A DNA stretch of 64,000 nucleotides from Apium graveolens (lineage: Eukaryota; Streptophyta; Magnoliopsida; Apiales; Apiaceae): the NCBI RefSeq assembly GCF_009905375.1, contig NC_133655.1, positions 173,041,141-173,105,140 on the forward strand, in the 5' to 3' direction. The notes under the pieces are model-generated. The model saw only the letters and a program-made list of their open reading frames with translations, was not told the origin of the DNA and did not search any database. A program made the translations under genes and the position numbers. Shown piece by piece: positions 22,790 through 34,065 of this stretch. How positions within the stretch are numbered: the stretch's first letter is position 1; each line of letters opens with the position of its first letter.

Positions 22790-23106
22790 AGCTGTTTAAA
22801 AATTGTTTGGTAAAATTCAAAAGTTGCTTTTCGGAAAAGTGCTTTTGGCCTAAAAGCTGCTGTTAGAGAAAGCAAGTACCCCTATACTTTTAGAAAAAAG
22901 TTGCTTTTTAGCTTTTGTGTGAAGCAGACGCTGATTTTACCATCAAACCTTACAAAAAGCATTATTATTTTTATTTTTTTGTATCAAAACATATACATAT
23001 CAAAATAATTATCAAACAGTTATCTAATTTTTATAACAGCACTTTTTGCAACCGCACTTATCCTAATAGCACAATAATTTTTAACAGCAATCCCAAACAG
23101 AGCCTA
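22790..23106. mobile_element. MITE-like element, left end cut by element C
   Basis: The segment ends GCAATCCCAAACAGAGCC, the style of terminal repeat common in plant hAT-like MITEs. A weaker inverted match (GCTGTTTAAAAATTGTT near 22791 against GCTGTTAAAAATTATTG from the right end, reverse) supports terminal inverted repeats. It contains AAAAGTGCTTTTGGCC-type blocks but no coding frame. The assignment rests on style and the weak inverted match. Confidence 0.45.
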
Positions 23107-23417
23107 AGTATATAACCAGGCAAGTGCAGTGGATCATGTAGTCTATCTTTAATCCTCGAATCAATTATATACATGATAGGATCATGTACTTCTCTCACAC
23201 CTTTACAAATGTTGATTATTTCTTTCTTTGTATTTTTCAACTTGCCATAAATAAAACCCATTGCTGGCTTATAATCTCCGTCTACAAATTTTAACAATTT
23301 AACTAATGACTTGAATATATCTACATAGAAAGAAAAATCTACCCAAAAAACTTGACTAACAATTGGACTATATGATGTTATCTCCTTCATTAAGTAAAGT
23401 AGGTCACTTACATTCAT
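23107..23417 (-). pseudogene. hAT-type transposase fragment
   Basis: On the minus strand a short frame reads YVDIFKSLVKLLKFVDGD, KPAMGFIYGKLKNTKKEI and IIDSRIKDRLHDPLHLPGY. This pattern (VDGD..PAMGFIY, ID.R....LH.PLH..GY) is characteristic of the region before the C-terminal dimerisation domain of plant hAT transposases. About 100 codons remain. The frame is ended by the MITE-like element on one side and by AT-rich DNA on the other. Confidence 0.65.
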
Positions 23418-23600
23418 TTCATTCTTTAAAAAGGAAAATAAATTTTAAATTTTCTTGTTTAATTAATATGCTCTGCATTGTGAGAAATGAGCTTGCAAAT
23501 TTTATCACTCCTGACCTTACAATATCCGTTGTTTGGTAAACTATCTCGTTAATGCCAATATCTTGTGATGAGCATATATATATATGCAAGTGCTCAAAAT

Positions 23601-24134
23601 ACAAACCGATATTAGAATACAAACTACAAACCAATAACAACCAAATATTTAATTCATTTCTCTCTCCTCCATGTGCACTATGTATTGATCTATATATTTT
23701 CCACTTCATTTTTAATTTGACTTTTCCCGTTAGTCGGTTAATTTTTTAAAAAGAATAACTTTACCATATTTTTCTTCATCTCACACTCATCAATTTGCAT
23801 AGCATATTTGCTATATTTTGACGATAAATCAGTATTTAATCTTACACGTAACACTAACCTGAAATCAATACTTTTCCAGGAACCAGTAGATTTTAGTGAT
23901 TTCCGTAGGCATAATTAGTGATTTATCGACGAAATATATTAAATATTATATTCATACTGATAATTGGAGGATGTAGAAAAATATAGTGAAGTTAGATTTT
24001 CAAAAGAGTTCACCAATTGACGGGAAAAATTTAATTAAAAATGGAGAGAATTAGGTGGAGTTATGTGTGGGAGGGTATATTTAAATTGGGTGTGGTATAG
24101 TTTGTAGTTTGTATTTTAATTTAGTGTGTATTGG
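23601..24134. mobile_element. Fold-back (long inverted repeat) element
   Basis: The left arm (about 23601-23755) and the right arm (about 23985-24134) are inverted copies: ATACAAACTACAAAC and CATTTTTAATTTGACTTTTC on the left answer GTAGTTTGTATTTTAA and GGGAAAAATTTAATTAAAAA on the right. The loop of roughly 230 bp is AT-rich and non-coding. Long arms with short loop suggest a fold-back or Mutator-like MITE. Both ends lie next to TA repeats. Confidence 0.5.
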
Positions 24135-24138
24135 AGTA

Positions 24139-24144
<6 letters not shown>

Positions 24145-24182
<38 letters not shown>
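24145..24182. repeat. (TA)n microsatellite
   Basis: About 19 uninterrupted TA dinucleotides. Confidence 0.9.
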
Positions 24183-24183
<1 letters not shown>

Positions 24184-24344
24184 GTTGTTAGCGACTTTGC
24201 CTGGTCACAAGATTGAATTTTGGTGTCTTGCATGCATAAAGGATTAAAATTGTGATATAACTTAGATTAATACGTTGAACATAAAGTAATAGGCAGTAGC
24301 ATGTCTGAAATAAGATTATACCAAGAATAAGTGCATCTTTGGAA

Positions 24345-24735
24345 AATCTTAAAAATAAGTATCTTATAATTTAATATGAATAATTGACTTATAAGTGGTA
24401 ATTAGATAAATACTTATAAGTTATATAAGTATTTGGATAATTTTACTTATAAGTTAGAATATTTTTTACTTGAATAAACAAAAGTAAATATTTTTTAATT
24501 ATTTTTATCTTAATTCGTGAATTTTAAATTAGATTAACATTTCAAAATATATATTTAAAATTAAAGTTTATAAAAAAATGAAAATTCAAAATAAGTTGAG
24601 AAAAAGTACATCATTACTAACATTCAACTTATCAGCTTATAAGTTAAATTTACAACTTATAAATTGGATCGACAAATACTCGACGATAAGTACTTACAGG
24701 CTTATAAGTTAATAAGTCGTATGCAGCCAAACGGC
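24345..24735. repeat. MITE-like region rich in CTTATAAGT inverted words
   Basis: The palindrome-like word ACTTATAAGT occurs repeatedly and in both orientations (near 24390, 24415, 24445, 24640, 24655, 24700). The right end reads GCAGCCAAACGGCGGGCC, which looks like a MITE terminus, but I could not find a matching left terminus. Confidence 0.35.
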
Positions 24736-25172
24736 GGGCCTAAGTTTATGGCACATGAGGTCCATAATATACTAGGTCGCTTCCTTTTCGGCATTTTCAC
24801 AGCCGAAAAGTTCATCATGTGAAGAGTCAACTAGAAAGAAAACCACATATCTAAAAGTCTGCCCATATCAGACAAGTTGATCAAATAAAATGAAGAATCA
24901 CCGTTGCAAGTTTTTTCTTCTTAACAATCTAAAGTTTTTCCTCTTATCAACTAAATCTATTATCTCAACAAAGCCATAAAGGAGAAATAAATTGCATTCG
25001 ATTAATATATGTTTTGAATTTCAATATATATAGATAATTATAAAAAGACCAGATAAATAGCATGGGGAGCAGTGATCACTGATCAAGAGCTATCACATAA
25101 AATTCCCGGAACAAGTTATTCCGGATAGCACGTGCACTCTAACAACGTGCTCCTTATTTAATAGATCTTAAC
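24736..25172. other. Intergenic AT-rich DNA, nothing recognised
   Basis: No reading frame, terminal repeat or LTR signature was found here. Confidence 0.6.
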
Positions 25173-25586
25173 AGAGTCAAATTTTATGGAGACCAAGCTT
25201 TTGTTATATACCCAGAGAACATATCACTTATGTTCTGCAACTAAAATATTGCATAAAAACATTGCAAAATGTATTATTTTGTGAATTATGTTCTACAAAG
25301 ATCATTATTTTATTCAAAATCTTGAATATCATGCATGTACTGCACGTAGAACATTACAAAATATTTTATTCTACGAAACATGTTTAGTTTGAAGAATATT
25401 TGTTCAAATTGCAGAACATACACATTATACTTATTAAATTTAAATGATCTTCAACAATTATAATGAATTAGTGATATTTGTCAAACATACTTCACAAAAT
25501 AATATATTTCATTGTGTTTTGATTGCATAACATAGGTAGTCTCCGTGGTTTCCAACAAAAACACGGTCTCCATGAGACTTGACTCT
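25173..25586. mobile_element. MITE-like element with ~30-bp terminal inverted repeats
   Basis: The left end AGAGTCAAATTTTATGGAGA and the reverse complement of the right end AGAGTCAAGTCTCATGGAGA agree at 17 of 20 positions, and the similarity continues into TTTTGTT. The interior (about 350 bp) repeats variants of AGAACAT and has no ORF. The superfamily is not clear. Confidence 0.5.
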
Positions 25587-26000
25587 ATAATAATATCTTA
25601 AAACCAGTGGGATGCACAAATCGCACAAATCTTATTTAATTCAAAATATTTTTTTAAAAAATTATTTTGAATTAACTTCTTTATTTTGTTCATATAAAAT
25701 TCTAAAATAAAATGATAATTATATTAATACACGTATATGTTTATATTTTTTTAAAATAATTAAACCTACTTATAGTAATAGTCTCCGGAAAAAATATATT
25801 ATTAAACCAAATTATTATTTTGTTGAGAGTAAAAAAATAATATCTCTATCATGTTGGGACCTTAAAAAAATACTATTTAGCGCGGTTGTTACTTAATTGA
25901 TTAACTATAAGAGTTATTTGAAAAAGACAATATTACTGATTGAACGATATAATTTTATTTAATTCTATGTGTGTGTAAAAAATAATAATTATTATGTTTT
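25587..26000. other. AT-rich intergenic DNA, nothing recognised
   Basis: Runs of A and T, no ORF above background, no terminal repeat. Confidence 0.6.
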
Positions 26001-27033
26001 TGTTAAGAATATGTTGTGAACTTGATGATTTCATTAACAAAACACCTTAGTAGATTCAACTTAGTGAATTATGTAGCACTCGACGGATAAGGAATATAAT
26101 CCCGACGGATGACTCAATATAGTCCCGACGGATGATGATTTGATATCCATCGAGTGAGTAGCTTATGTAACAATAAGTTATGTAGCACATTTATGCAAAC
26201 ACCTTTGTATAGATTCTGTAGTAGTTTATAAATCATGTAGACTGCTAGTAGATGTGCAGAATAGGTTGATTAAATGTAAATAGATGATGTCTTGTAATTC
26301 TGCATAAATGAAATAGAGTCAAGTGTTAAATGGCTACCCGACGGATGATCAACAAAGCCATCGACGGATGATCAACAAAGCCATCGACGAATGATCATGT
26401 ACCCGACGGATGATCAATTCAAACATCCATTGACAGTGAGAACGCAGTCACATGCGTCGAGTGTATGCTAAAGGAATGTGGCAGCCTATTCAACTGGGTT
26501 TTTGAGAACAAAGAAGCATTGCCATTTCCATGCTATTATGAAGATATTCAAAGATGCTGGAATAGAGTAATGAAGCAGCATAGTATTAGACTTGATAGGT
26601 TTTGTTTTATTATCTTGTCTTATTACTGTGTAATCTTGGTGATATATAAACCAAGAGTAGCAAGTAGAACAACAACAAGACTAAGCATGTATTTTCTCAG
26701 AGAAACAATTGTAAGTTGAATCCTTTAGCATTTCTCTGTAAGTTTAGTTATTCTTATTTGTAAGCAGCTGTGAGCTATTCAAGCTTCACAGAGTTCTCTT
26801 GATATATATATATGTATATCTGGTGGATACATTCAAATCCGCCCGAAAGTTTTAAAGACTTGTGTTTTTATTACTTTGTGTTTTGATTCATTTTTAAACT
26901 TGTCATTCCGCACTTTGTTAATCAAAACAGTGACATATATGTTTTAAGTTAGAACATTTTACAATTCAAAAAAGTTTCAAGAATTCCATTCAACCCCCCT
27001 CTGTAATTCTTGTTGCATTGTTAGGGTCTAACA
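26001..27033 (+). mobile_element. Solo LTR of the B type
   Basis: It starts TGTTAAGAATATGTTGTG and ends GGGTCTAACA, 1033 bp, and aligns along its length with LTR B (12847-13884). The CCGACGGATG word is better preserved here (26080-26160, 26335-26425). TATATAAA at 26643-26650 lies in the CTTGGT/ACCAAG inverted repeat. The flanks GTTTT (25996-26000) and ATTTT (27034-27038) match at four of five bases, as expected for an old target duplication. There is no PBS or PPT. Confidence 0.8.
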
Positions 27034-27278
27034 ATTTTCATCAGGAGTTAATTTTTAGTTCAGATTAATAGGTTACAAATTGTGTTTAATCTAATATTAA
27101 TTTAATTTATCACGAATTAGTGATTTTAGCCCGATACTCAATACACCGACCAAATCAAACTAATTATAATTAGTTTAATTTTACTTTTTTAAGTACGAAT
27201 TAATAAGATAATTTTGTTTTAACCCGCATAATTAGTATACATAATTTTCTTTTAGTTTTTCAAATTATATTTTTATTA

Positions 27279-27512
27279 CTCCCTCCATCCCAAATTAGTC
27301 GTCTCTTTGACTTTTTACGCGTATTTTAAGGTGACTTCACCGCATATGTCCTGTAATTATTTTTCAAATTTTCCTTATGTGAATAAAAGTTTAAGATTCA
27401 AACTTTTATTCACAAAAAAAAAATTGAAAAATAATTACCGGAAATATGCGGTCAAGCCACCTTAAAATAAGCTTAAAAAGTCAAAGGGACAACTAATTTG
27501 GGATGGAGGGTG
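27279..27512. mobile_element. Stowaway-like (Tc1/mariner) MITE
   Basis: Terminal inverted repeats CTCCCTCCATCCCAAATTAG (left) and its near-exact complement (right), 234 bp in all, flanked by TA on both sides (27277-27278, 27513-27514). CTCCCTCC with TA duplication is the hallmark of Stowaway MITEs. The interior is a long imperfect palindrome around ATTCACAAAAAAAAA. Confidence 0.85.
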
Positions 27513-28080
27513 TATAGTTTTGTATTATTTTGGATCAATCACATAATATTTTTTATCCTCTATAAATAATAAATGTTATTTTATTTATCCTAGTTCATAG
27601 TATATTTCAATAGTATAAGCCGAATCAATAGTATTTATTATTTTATCTTAACTTGAGATACATTATATCAAACAAATAAAACTAATTATATTTAGTTTGC
27701 TTAAATTTATTTTAGCCCGAAATAATAATTAATATAATATATAACTCAAAATGAATTAAAATTTAATTTGGTAAAAGAAGTTGACTTTAACATCAATTAT
27801 AACGATATAGAGTTCGATATAAAATAGAATTTAAATTGGTAAAGTCGTAGAGAAAATTGACTTAAATATCAATTAAAATTAGAATTAACCGATCGACGAA
27901 CCCAAAAATTAGAATTAGAATAATTAAGTAAGGGTGATTAAGTAAATGCATCAAGTACCGATCAATCGACTGCCAAACTTTTAACGTTCCGTCTATTATA
28001 ATATATAAAGTATAGATAGATTATAATGATATAGAGTTCAATATAAAATATAATTTAAATTGGTAGATAGTAGAAGAAAT
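27513..28080. repeat. AT-rich DNA with an internal direct duplication
   Basis: GATATAGAGTTCGATATAAA with following text (near 27803-27850) recurs as GATATAGAGTTCAATATAAA near 28028-28070. No coding frame. Element F begins directly after the second copy. Confidence 0.55.
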
Positions 28081-29667
28081 TCTTGTGCAAGACATGCCTA
28101 TATTATAACAAGACTAAGTCAAATTCACAGCCCTAAGAATTAGTTGTATGATAATCTAAATCTGTATTTTGTATTGTTTTACTTGAGTCTGTAAAAATGT
28201 GAAAGATTAGACTAGAGTATTTTATGTAAACAGTCTCAAGCCTAAGAATAAACTCTAGATGAAGATTAAGAAGATCATGCCTCAGAGCCCGCAAGGGTTG
28301 GCTCAGTTGGTTAAAGAGGGGATAACTATCCTCTTGGTCACAGGTTCAAATCCCACATGAGGAGAATTCATGATTATGCCTCCTGAGCCAGAGCCTGTCG
28401 CTTAAGTGCGATTTAACTTGGTTCACGTGGTTTGCAGGCTATTGTGTGAGCCCATAGGGTTTACCTAGTGCGCACCCGAAGGGTAGCGACTGTGAGTTAC
28501 CTACGATAAAAAAAGAAAAAAAAAGATCACGCCTCAGAGAAATTGTGAAGAAGCTTGGAGTTGAATAAATCTGTTTTGGGAAAAATGTTCTAAGTCAAGA
28601 TATCTACAAGTCACAGATCAAGTCACATAGAGTAGTCATTCGAGAACTCTAGATTGACTTATCGAGAAGTCCAATATAGCTTATTTTGAAGTCTCAGAGA
28701 TATCGACAAGTCAAATGAAGATGTGAAGATTGGAGATATTGACAAGTCATTTCTGCATATAGAGAACTCATAGATATCGACAAGTTAAAATGAAGAGTTG
28801 AAGATTGGAGATATCGACAAGTCAATCTTCTCATTAAAGATCTCAGAAATATCGACAAGTCAAAATGCCTATAGAGATCTTAGAGATATCGACAAGTCAT
28901 TTCTACATGCAAAGTTTTAAAGACCTCGACAAGTCAAGTTCACTTATAGAGAACTCAGAGACCTCTAGAAGTCAACTTCACTTATAGAAAACTGAGAGAC
29001 CTCGACAAGTCAAAACACATATAGAGAACTAAGAGATCTCGACAAGCCATTATAATTATCGAGATTTTAGTTCTCTATAACAACAACTGGAGATCTCGAT
29101 ATGAAGCTCAAGTACAGAATGCAGACAAGTTAAATATTCAATATTGTCAATCAACAAATGATCTAATCACTTAGATTGAAAAGTCTACAAAAGCAGCTTG
29201 AAGAGTGCAAGATCAAAGGCCAAGATTAACTGACAAAGGAAAGCCACATACATACACGATTTGCAAAGATACACTAAACTAGAAATGGAAAGCTTTAGAG
29301 ATAACTTAAAGTAGGGTTTAGTACATCTTATTGCATACTGTGTAAACCTGTGTTTACTAATCTATAAAGTAAACACCGGTCCTTTGCTTTTAAAATGTAT
29401 CACACAAATCTAGTTTTTCTTGTAACTCTCTGAAGGAAGAAGATGAGTTCTATACTTACAAAGAACCCATGATTTGTAGCAAAATACTAGCTTGATTTTA
29501 ATACAAAATTAAGTGAGCTTTGAAATATTGTGTGCACTATTTTATTTCATTTAACATAATATTACTGTATTTCTAATCTGCTTTGTTAACCAAGCAACAA
29601 ACATTCAAAAAGCCTTAAAAATATCCAAAACACATTCACCCCCCTGTGTTGTATTCATTACCTAAAA
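28081..29667 (+). mobile_element. 5' LTR of element F, carrying a SINE
   Basis: It starts TCTTGTGCAAGACATGCC (TG mutated to TC) and ends ATTACCTAAAA (CA mutated to AA), followed by a primer site. Without the SINE and its duplicated target the length is about 1.33 kb, close to LTR C (1354 bp), to which it is homologous. The array of GAGATATCGACAAGTCA words spans about 28600-29110. GAAAT (28076-28080) is the expected target duplication. Both mutated termini suggest an old insertion. Confidence 0.8.
28288..28522 (+). mobile_element. tRNA-derived SINE with 17-bp target duplication
   Basis: The head has a pol III A box (GGCTCAGTTGG near 28300) and B box (GGTTCAAATCC, 28343-28353). The 235-bp element ends in an A-rich tail (GATAAAAAAAGAAAAAAAA). 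AAGATCATGCCTCAGAG at 28271-28287 and AAGATCACGCCTCAGAG at 28523-28539 are target duplications differing at one base. The uninterrupted target is seen in the homologous LTR near 30708-30722. Confidence 0.9.
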
Positions 29668-29669
29668 AG

Positions 29670-29681
29670 TGGTATCAAAGC
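29670..29681 (+). promoter_or_regulatory. Primer binding site of element F
   Basis: TGGTATCAAAGC, one mismatch to the initiator tRNA-Met complement, two bases after the LTR. Confidence 0.85.
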
Positions 29682-29718
29682 AAAATCTGAAAGCAAACAG
29701 ATTAAAGATCTTGGAAGA

Positions 29719-30514
29719 ATTAATACACATAAGATTAGCAGTATCAAAATACCACCCTTTGACAGATTCAACTATATATTATAAAAAAAGAAGATGTTGT
29801 TGTTTATAAAGATGGCCAACCCATTATATGTTTAGGTTCTAAAAAGTGGTCCTTTCACTCCTATGGAAAGAGTTGAGGAATCTACAGATGGAGACATGGT
29901 CATCCAAACTCATTATGCCCCTAAAGATCCCTCAAAGTACACTGAACCTGAAAAGGAGAAACTGGATAGTGGCTTGCAACTAATTCTAATAGAGTCACTT
30001 GACAATGTAATGTACAATAAAATTATCAACTGTTACACAACCAAACAGATCTGGGAGAAAATAGAAATTCTATGTCAGGGAACAGAGGAAGTTAGGTCAA
30101 ATCAAAGGAGGATTTGGGTATCTCAATATGAGAGTTTTATGGCTAAACCAGATGTGAGTATAACTGATGTTTTTAAAAAATTCAAAAAGCTGATAAATGA
30201 CTTGCAGCTTCATGAAAACTACTATGAAGCTGAGGAGGTTAACTTGAAATTTTTGCTCACCCTTTTAGACCATCTAGAACAGAAAAACTCATCCATTAGA
30301 GAATGGAGAGACTTGAGCAGATTGACATTGGAGGTTTTATATAGTATTTCAAAAACCTTTGAACTGGAAATGATTCAAAAAAATATATTTAAGAGCTGGT
30401 CAAGGGCACATTGTTGATGGATCAAGTGCTCTAGTTGTTAATGACAACCAGTCATCTGATGATGAACAAGAAATCCATACTCCAGTTGTTTCAAGCAATG
30501 ATCAAAAGAACAAG
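29719..30514 (+). pseudogene. gag: 5' part of gag of element F
   Basis: Homologous to gag of C over its whole length. The start codon is ATT (29719-29721) where C has ATG. Stops at 29782-29784 and 29833-29835 and a frameshift near 30390 break the frame. The conserved blocks CQGTEEVRSNQRRIWVSQYE and LTLEVLYSISKTFELEM are still clear. It ends at 30514 where LTR sequence starts, before any zinc knuckle. Confidence 0.85.
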
Positions 30515-31299
30515 TGTTGTGCAAGACATGCATGTACTATAACAAGTCTAAGTCAATTTGACAACCCTAAGTAAGTTGTATTGTAATCTAAATTTGCATT
30601 TTGTATTGTAACATTTAAGTCTGTAAAAATGAAAATAGATTAGACTAGAGTATTTTTCTGTAAACAGTTTCAAGCCTAAGAATAAGCTCTGGAAGAAGAT
30701 CATAAAGATCATGCCTCAGAGAAAGTGTGAAGAAGCTTGGAGTTGAATAAATCTGTTTTGTTAAAAACATTCGAAGTCTACAAGTCACAGACTATGTGTT
30801 ATAGAGAAGTCATTCGAGAACTCCAAAATGACTTATCGAGAAGTCAATAAAAGCTACTAGAGAACTCAGAGATATCGACAAGCCAAATTGAAGAAATGAA
30901 GATTGGAGATATCGACAAGTCATTACTTCACTAGAGAACTCTGAGATATCGACAAGTGAAAATATCATTAGAGATCTCTGAGATATCGATAAGTCAAAAT
31001 ATCACTAGAGATCTCTGAGATATCGATAAGTCTATTTGTCACTAGAGAACTCAGGGATATCGATATGCCAGAGTGAAGATATTAAGATGAGAGATATTGA
31101 CAATCCAAATTCTCCTATAGAGAACTCAGAGACTTCAATAAGTCAAAACAACTATAGATTGATTAGAGATCTCGATTAGTCATTATACTTATCGAGATGT
31201 CTAGTCCTCTACATGACTAACTGGAGATCTCGATATAAAAGTTCAATTACAGAATGCAGATCAGTTTAATGTCCAAGATTAAAAATCAACAAAAAAATA
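30515..31299 (+). mobile_element. Second F-type LTR, first 785 bp, cut by insertion of element D
   Basis: It starts TGTTGTGCAAGACATGC directly after truncated gag, in the same orientation as the F 5' LTR, and carries the ATATCGACAAGTC array (30790-31230). At 31299 it is interrupted by the 3' end of minus-strand D; AAATA (31295-31299) is the expected target duplication of D. It may be the 3' LTR of a pol-less F or a separate insertion; no PPT stands before it. Confidence 0.75.
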
Positions 31300-32603
31300 T
31301 GTTAGGAAATGAATAACACACAGGGGGGTTGAATGTGTTTTAATGTTTTTGAGCTTTTCTTGAATGTTTATGGTTGAACAAAGTAAATTAAATCTTGTAA
31401 TAAAAATGTGTTCGTGCAAAAATTAAGCTTGCAGAAAATAAAGAACACAAATCTTCAAAACTCACTTAATTTTATATTAAAATTAAGAATGTTTTGCTAC
31501 AAAATTTCTAGGTTCTTTGTTGATAAAGAGCTTAGCTTCTTTCTTGAGAATGTTACAAGATTTCTATCTAAACTGCTACAACTGACTGAAGGACCAGTGT
31601 TAACTTTATTATTTAGTTAACTGTTGGTTTACACAGTGTACAATAAGACATGTTATTAGCTTTTCTAAACTATCACTTGTCATTTCTATTTATAGAAAAG
31701 TAGATCTTCCATTTTTGGCTTAGCATATCTTTAGCATCCTGTGATAATTTTAATCTTCCTCTATCAGTTAATATTTACCATTGATCTTGTACATTCTTTA
31801 AGATGCTTTTTGTAGACTTGTCAATCCAGCTGGTTGGATTTTTTATCTTGAATATTGAACTGGTCTGTGATTTTGTACTTTGAGAATTTCACTCGAGATC
31901 TCCAATTAGGCATATAGAGATCTTGACATTGTGATAAGTATAATGGCTTATTGAGATCTCTAATGCTCTAGTGAATTTGACTTAAAGAGGTCTCTGAGTT
32001 CTCGAATGAAACTTTACCTTGTCGAGATCTCTCAGCATCATGTCTGCACTTTGGCTTATCGACATCTTAGAGTTTTCTAGTGAATTTTGACTTATCGATA
32101 TCTCTGAGTTCTCTAGTGGACTTTGACTTATCGATAACTCATAGTTCTCTAATAAATGTAGACTTGTCGATAACTCTGAGTTCTCTAGTGAAGAAATGAC
32201 TTGTCGATATCTCCAACCTTTATGTCTTCTTGACTTGTAGATATCTCTCTGAGTTCTTTAGTAGTTTTCCCGACTTCTCGATAAGTCATTTGGAGTTTTC
32301 GAATGACTTCTCTATAACACTAAATATGTGACTTGTAGATATCTTGACTTAGAGTATTTTTGACCAAACAGATTTATTCAGTTCCAAGCTTCTTCAAAAT
32401 TATTCTGAGGTATGATCACCTTGATCTTCTTCCAGATAGAATCCTTAGGCTTGATACTGTTTCAGGAAAAACACTCCAGTCTGCTCCTTTGCATTTTTAC
32501 AAACTTTAAAATGTTACAAGTACAAATACAAACCAAGATAACAATACAACTTACTTAGGGTTGACATATTATCTTAGTCTTATTAAGGTACAGCCATGTC
32601 TTA
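31300..32603 (-). mobile_element. 3' LTR of element D
   Basis: On the minus strand the LTR ends CATTTCCTAACA at 31300. Its first bases and most of the PPT are missing: about 13 bp present in element C between GTCTT and CCCCAATTTG are absent at 32602-32606. It is homologous to LTRs C and F, with the GACTTRTCGATATCTC array between about 31870 and 32345. Confidence 0.8.
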
Positions 32604-32743
32604 TATCCCCAATTTGTGAGAAGATTGCTTAACATAAATTCATGCCTGTTAACAAGACTAACCCAAGTTTAGAATGATGGAGAAAGAAAATAAATACACA
32701 AAACTAGATGAAATTACAACTTTTGTATCAATGGTTACAAGTA
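32604..32743 (-). other. Untranslated stretch between ORF3 and LTR of D
   Basis: AT-rich, homologous to 20974-21123 of element C; the PPT is reduced to CCCC on the + strand. Confidence 0.5.
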
Positions 32744-33589
32744 TCAGGTAAAGACAGTTTTTGTGTCTGCTTCTTCTCTAAGTTGATCCTTTAAGTGGTC
32801 AAGAAGTTCAAGTTCTTCTGTAATAGGTGTTCCACTTAGAGCTTCTACAAGTTTTTGTCTTGCTTTGTCTAGAAATTCTATGCAAAATCTTGAGAATCCA
32901 CCAGCTTTGATGTTTAGAAATCTTCCATCTTTGGAGATTCTGCTCATTCCTTTTGCTTTCAACTCTTCGGATCTTTTTATTTCATCATACCTCCTTCTTC
33001 TTTCTTCAGCTTCAGCCTCATTTCTTTTCTTTGTTTCCTCCCTTTCAATCAACCATTCATCTAGAACTGATCTCCATGCCCTTATAGCAGTACCCTTGTC
33101 CTTTAACAAGCTTATCACCCTTGGAGACAAGGAATCCATTAAGCCATTGCCAAGAAAAGTGAATGTCCCATCTTCAAATAAATTCTAACTTCTCTCAGGG
33201 ATACAACCCAGACTCTAACAATTTCCTCAGCTAGATGTTGGAAATGGTCTTCATCTGAGGTGCATCAATTTAGAGGTAGAAAGTCAGACTCTTTAAAGCA
33301 ATTCCAGATGGCCCTTTCAGCGACTTCTTCTTTCTTTGTAGACTTGACTTTCTTAGATTTTCTCCCAACAGATTTGTGCTTGAATCTTAGTGAAGGTTTA
33401 GCTAAAGGTAGGGTTGTCATTTTCTTGAGATTAGTTTGGCTTGAGGTAATTGGAATTTTTAGGAAAGAGTTGGTTGTTTGTTTGTACAGAAACTTTGGCT
33501 TTGAGGTTTGAGGTGGTTTGATGTTTGAGATAGTTGATGTTTTAGGTTGATCTGAGGTTTGAGCTAGTTGTGTTTGGATTTTAGGGTTT

Positions 33590-34065
33590 CACTACACCAT
33601 ATATAAGCTATTGCAAGCCTAACATGCATTTGTGTTGCATAAAGTGTTACTATAGATAAAAAGCTTGGTAATCCATTGCAATATTTTTTCAATGTGTTAC
33701 AAAAAATGAAAAAGTGTTACAAGCGCATGATACATTTTGATGAAATGAACAAAGCTTTGAGCAAATGCAACATTTTTACAAAAGTGGTACAATACAATTA
33801 ACACTTACGGTCAACTTGACAGAAAATTTTAGGCGGACGTTCAATTTTTCCCATTGGCGGGCTTCCAAAATTTGGCACCAGTAGTATTGGTACAAAAAAC
33901 AATACTCCATTAAATAAAAACAAAATTTCATTATCACACTATTTTCTCTTACTCTCTCTGTCTCCCTCTTTCAAGTTCACTTCCCCCTATCTCTCATTTA
34001 CATATACTACTCCTCTCTATCATACTCCTTTTAGACTAAAATCAATTAAAACAAAATCTTATAAC
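33590..34065. mobile_element. CACTA-like transposon end fragment inside ORF3 of D
   Basis: The ORF3 text AGGGTTT is followed by CACTACACCATATATAAGC, a CACTA-type terminus, and then by repeated GTGTTAC/GTGGTAC words (near 33645, 33694, 33714, 33784), resembling CACTA subterminal repeats. ORF3 resumes near 34066. The far terminus (GTAGTG) is not seen, so the element is truncated or the right end has been lost. Confidence 0.5.

Noticed and set aside
23420..28080. Searched for a host gene in the oldest part of the window
   Set aside because: Only a hAT remnant, MITEs, a solo LTR and AT-rich DNA were found; no exon-like frame or known protein motif.
28288..28400. Possible functional tRNA gene (A and B boxes)
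   Set aside because: No complete cloverleaf was identified; the A-rich tail and the 17-bp target duplications show a SINE.
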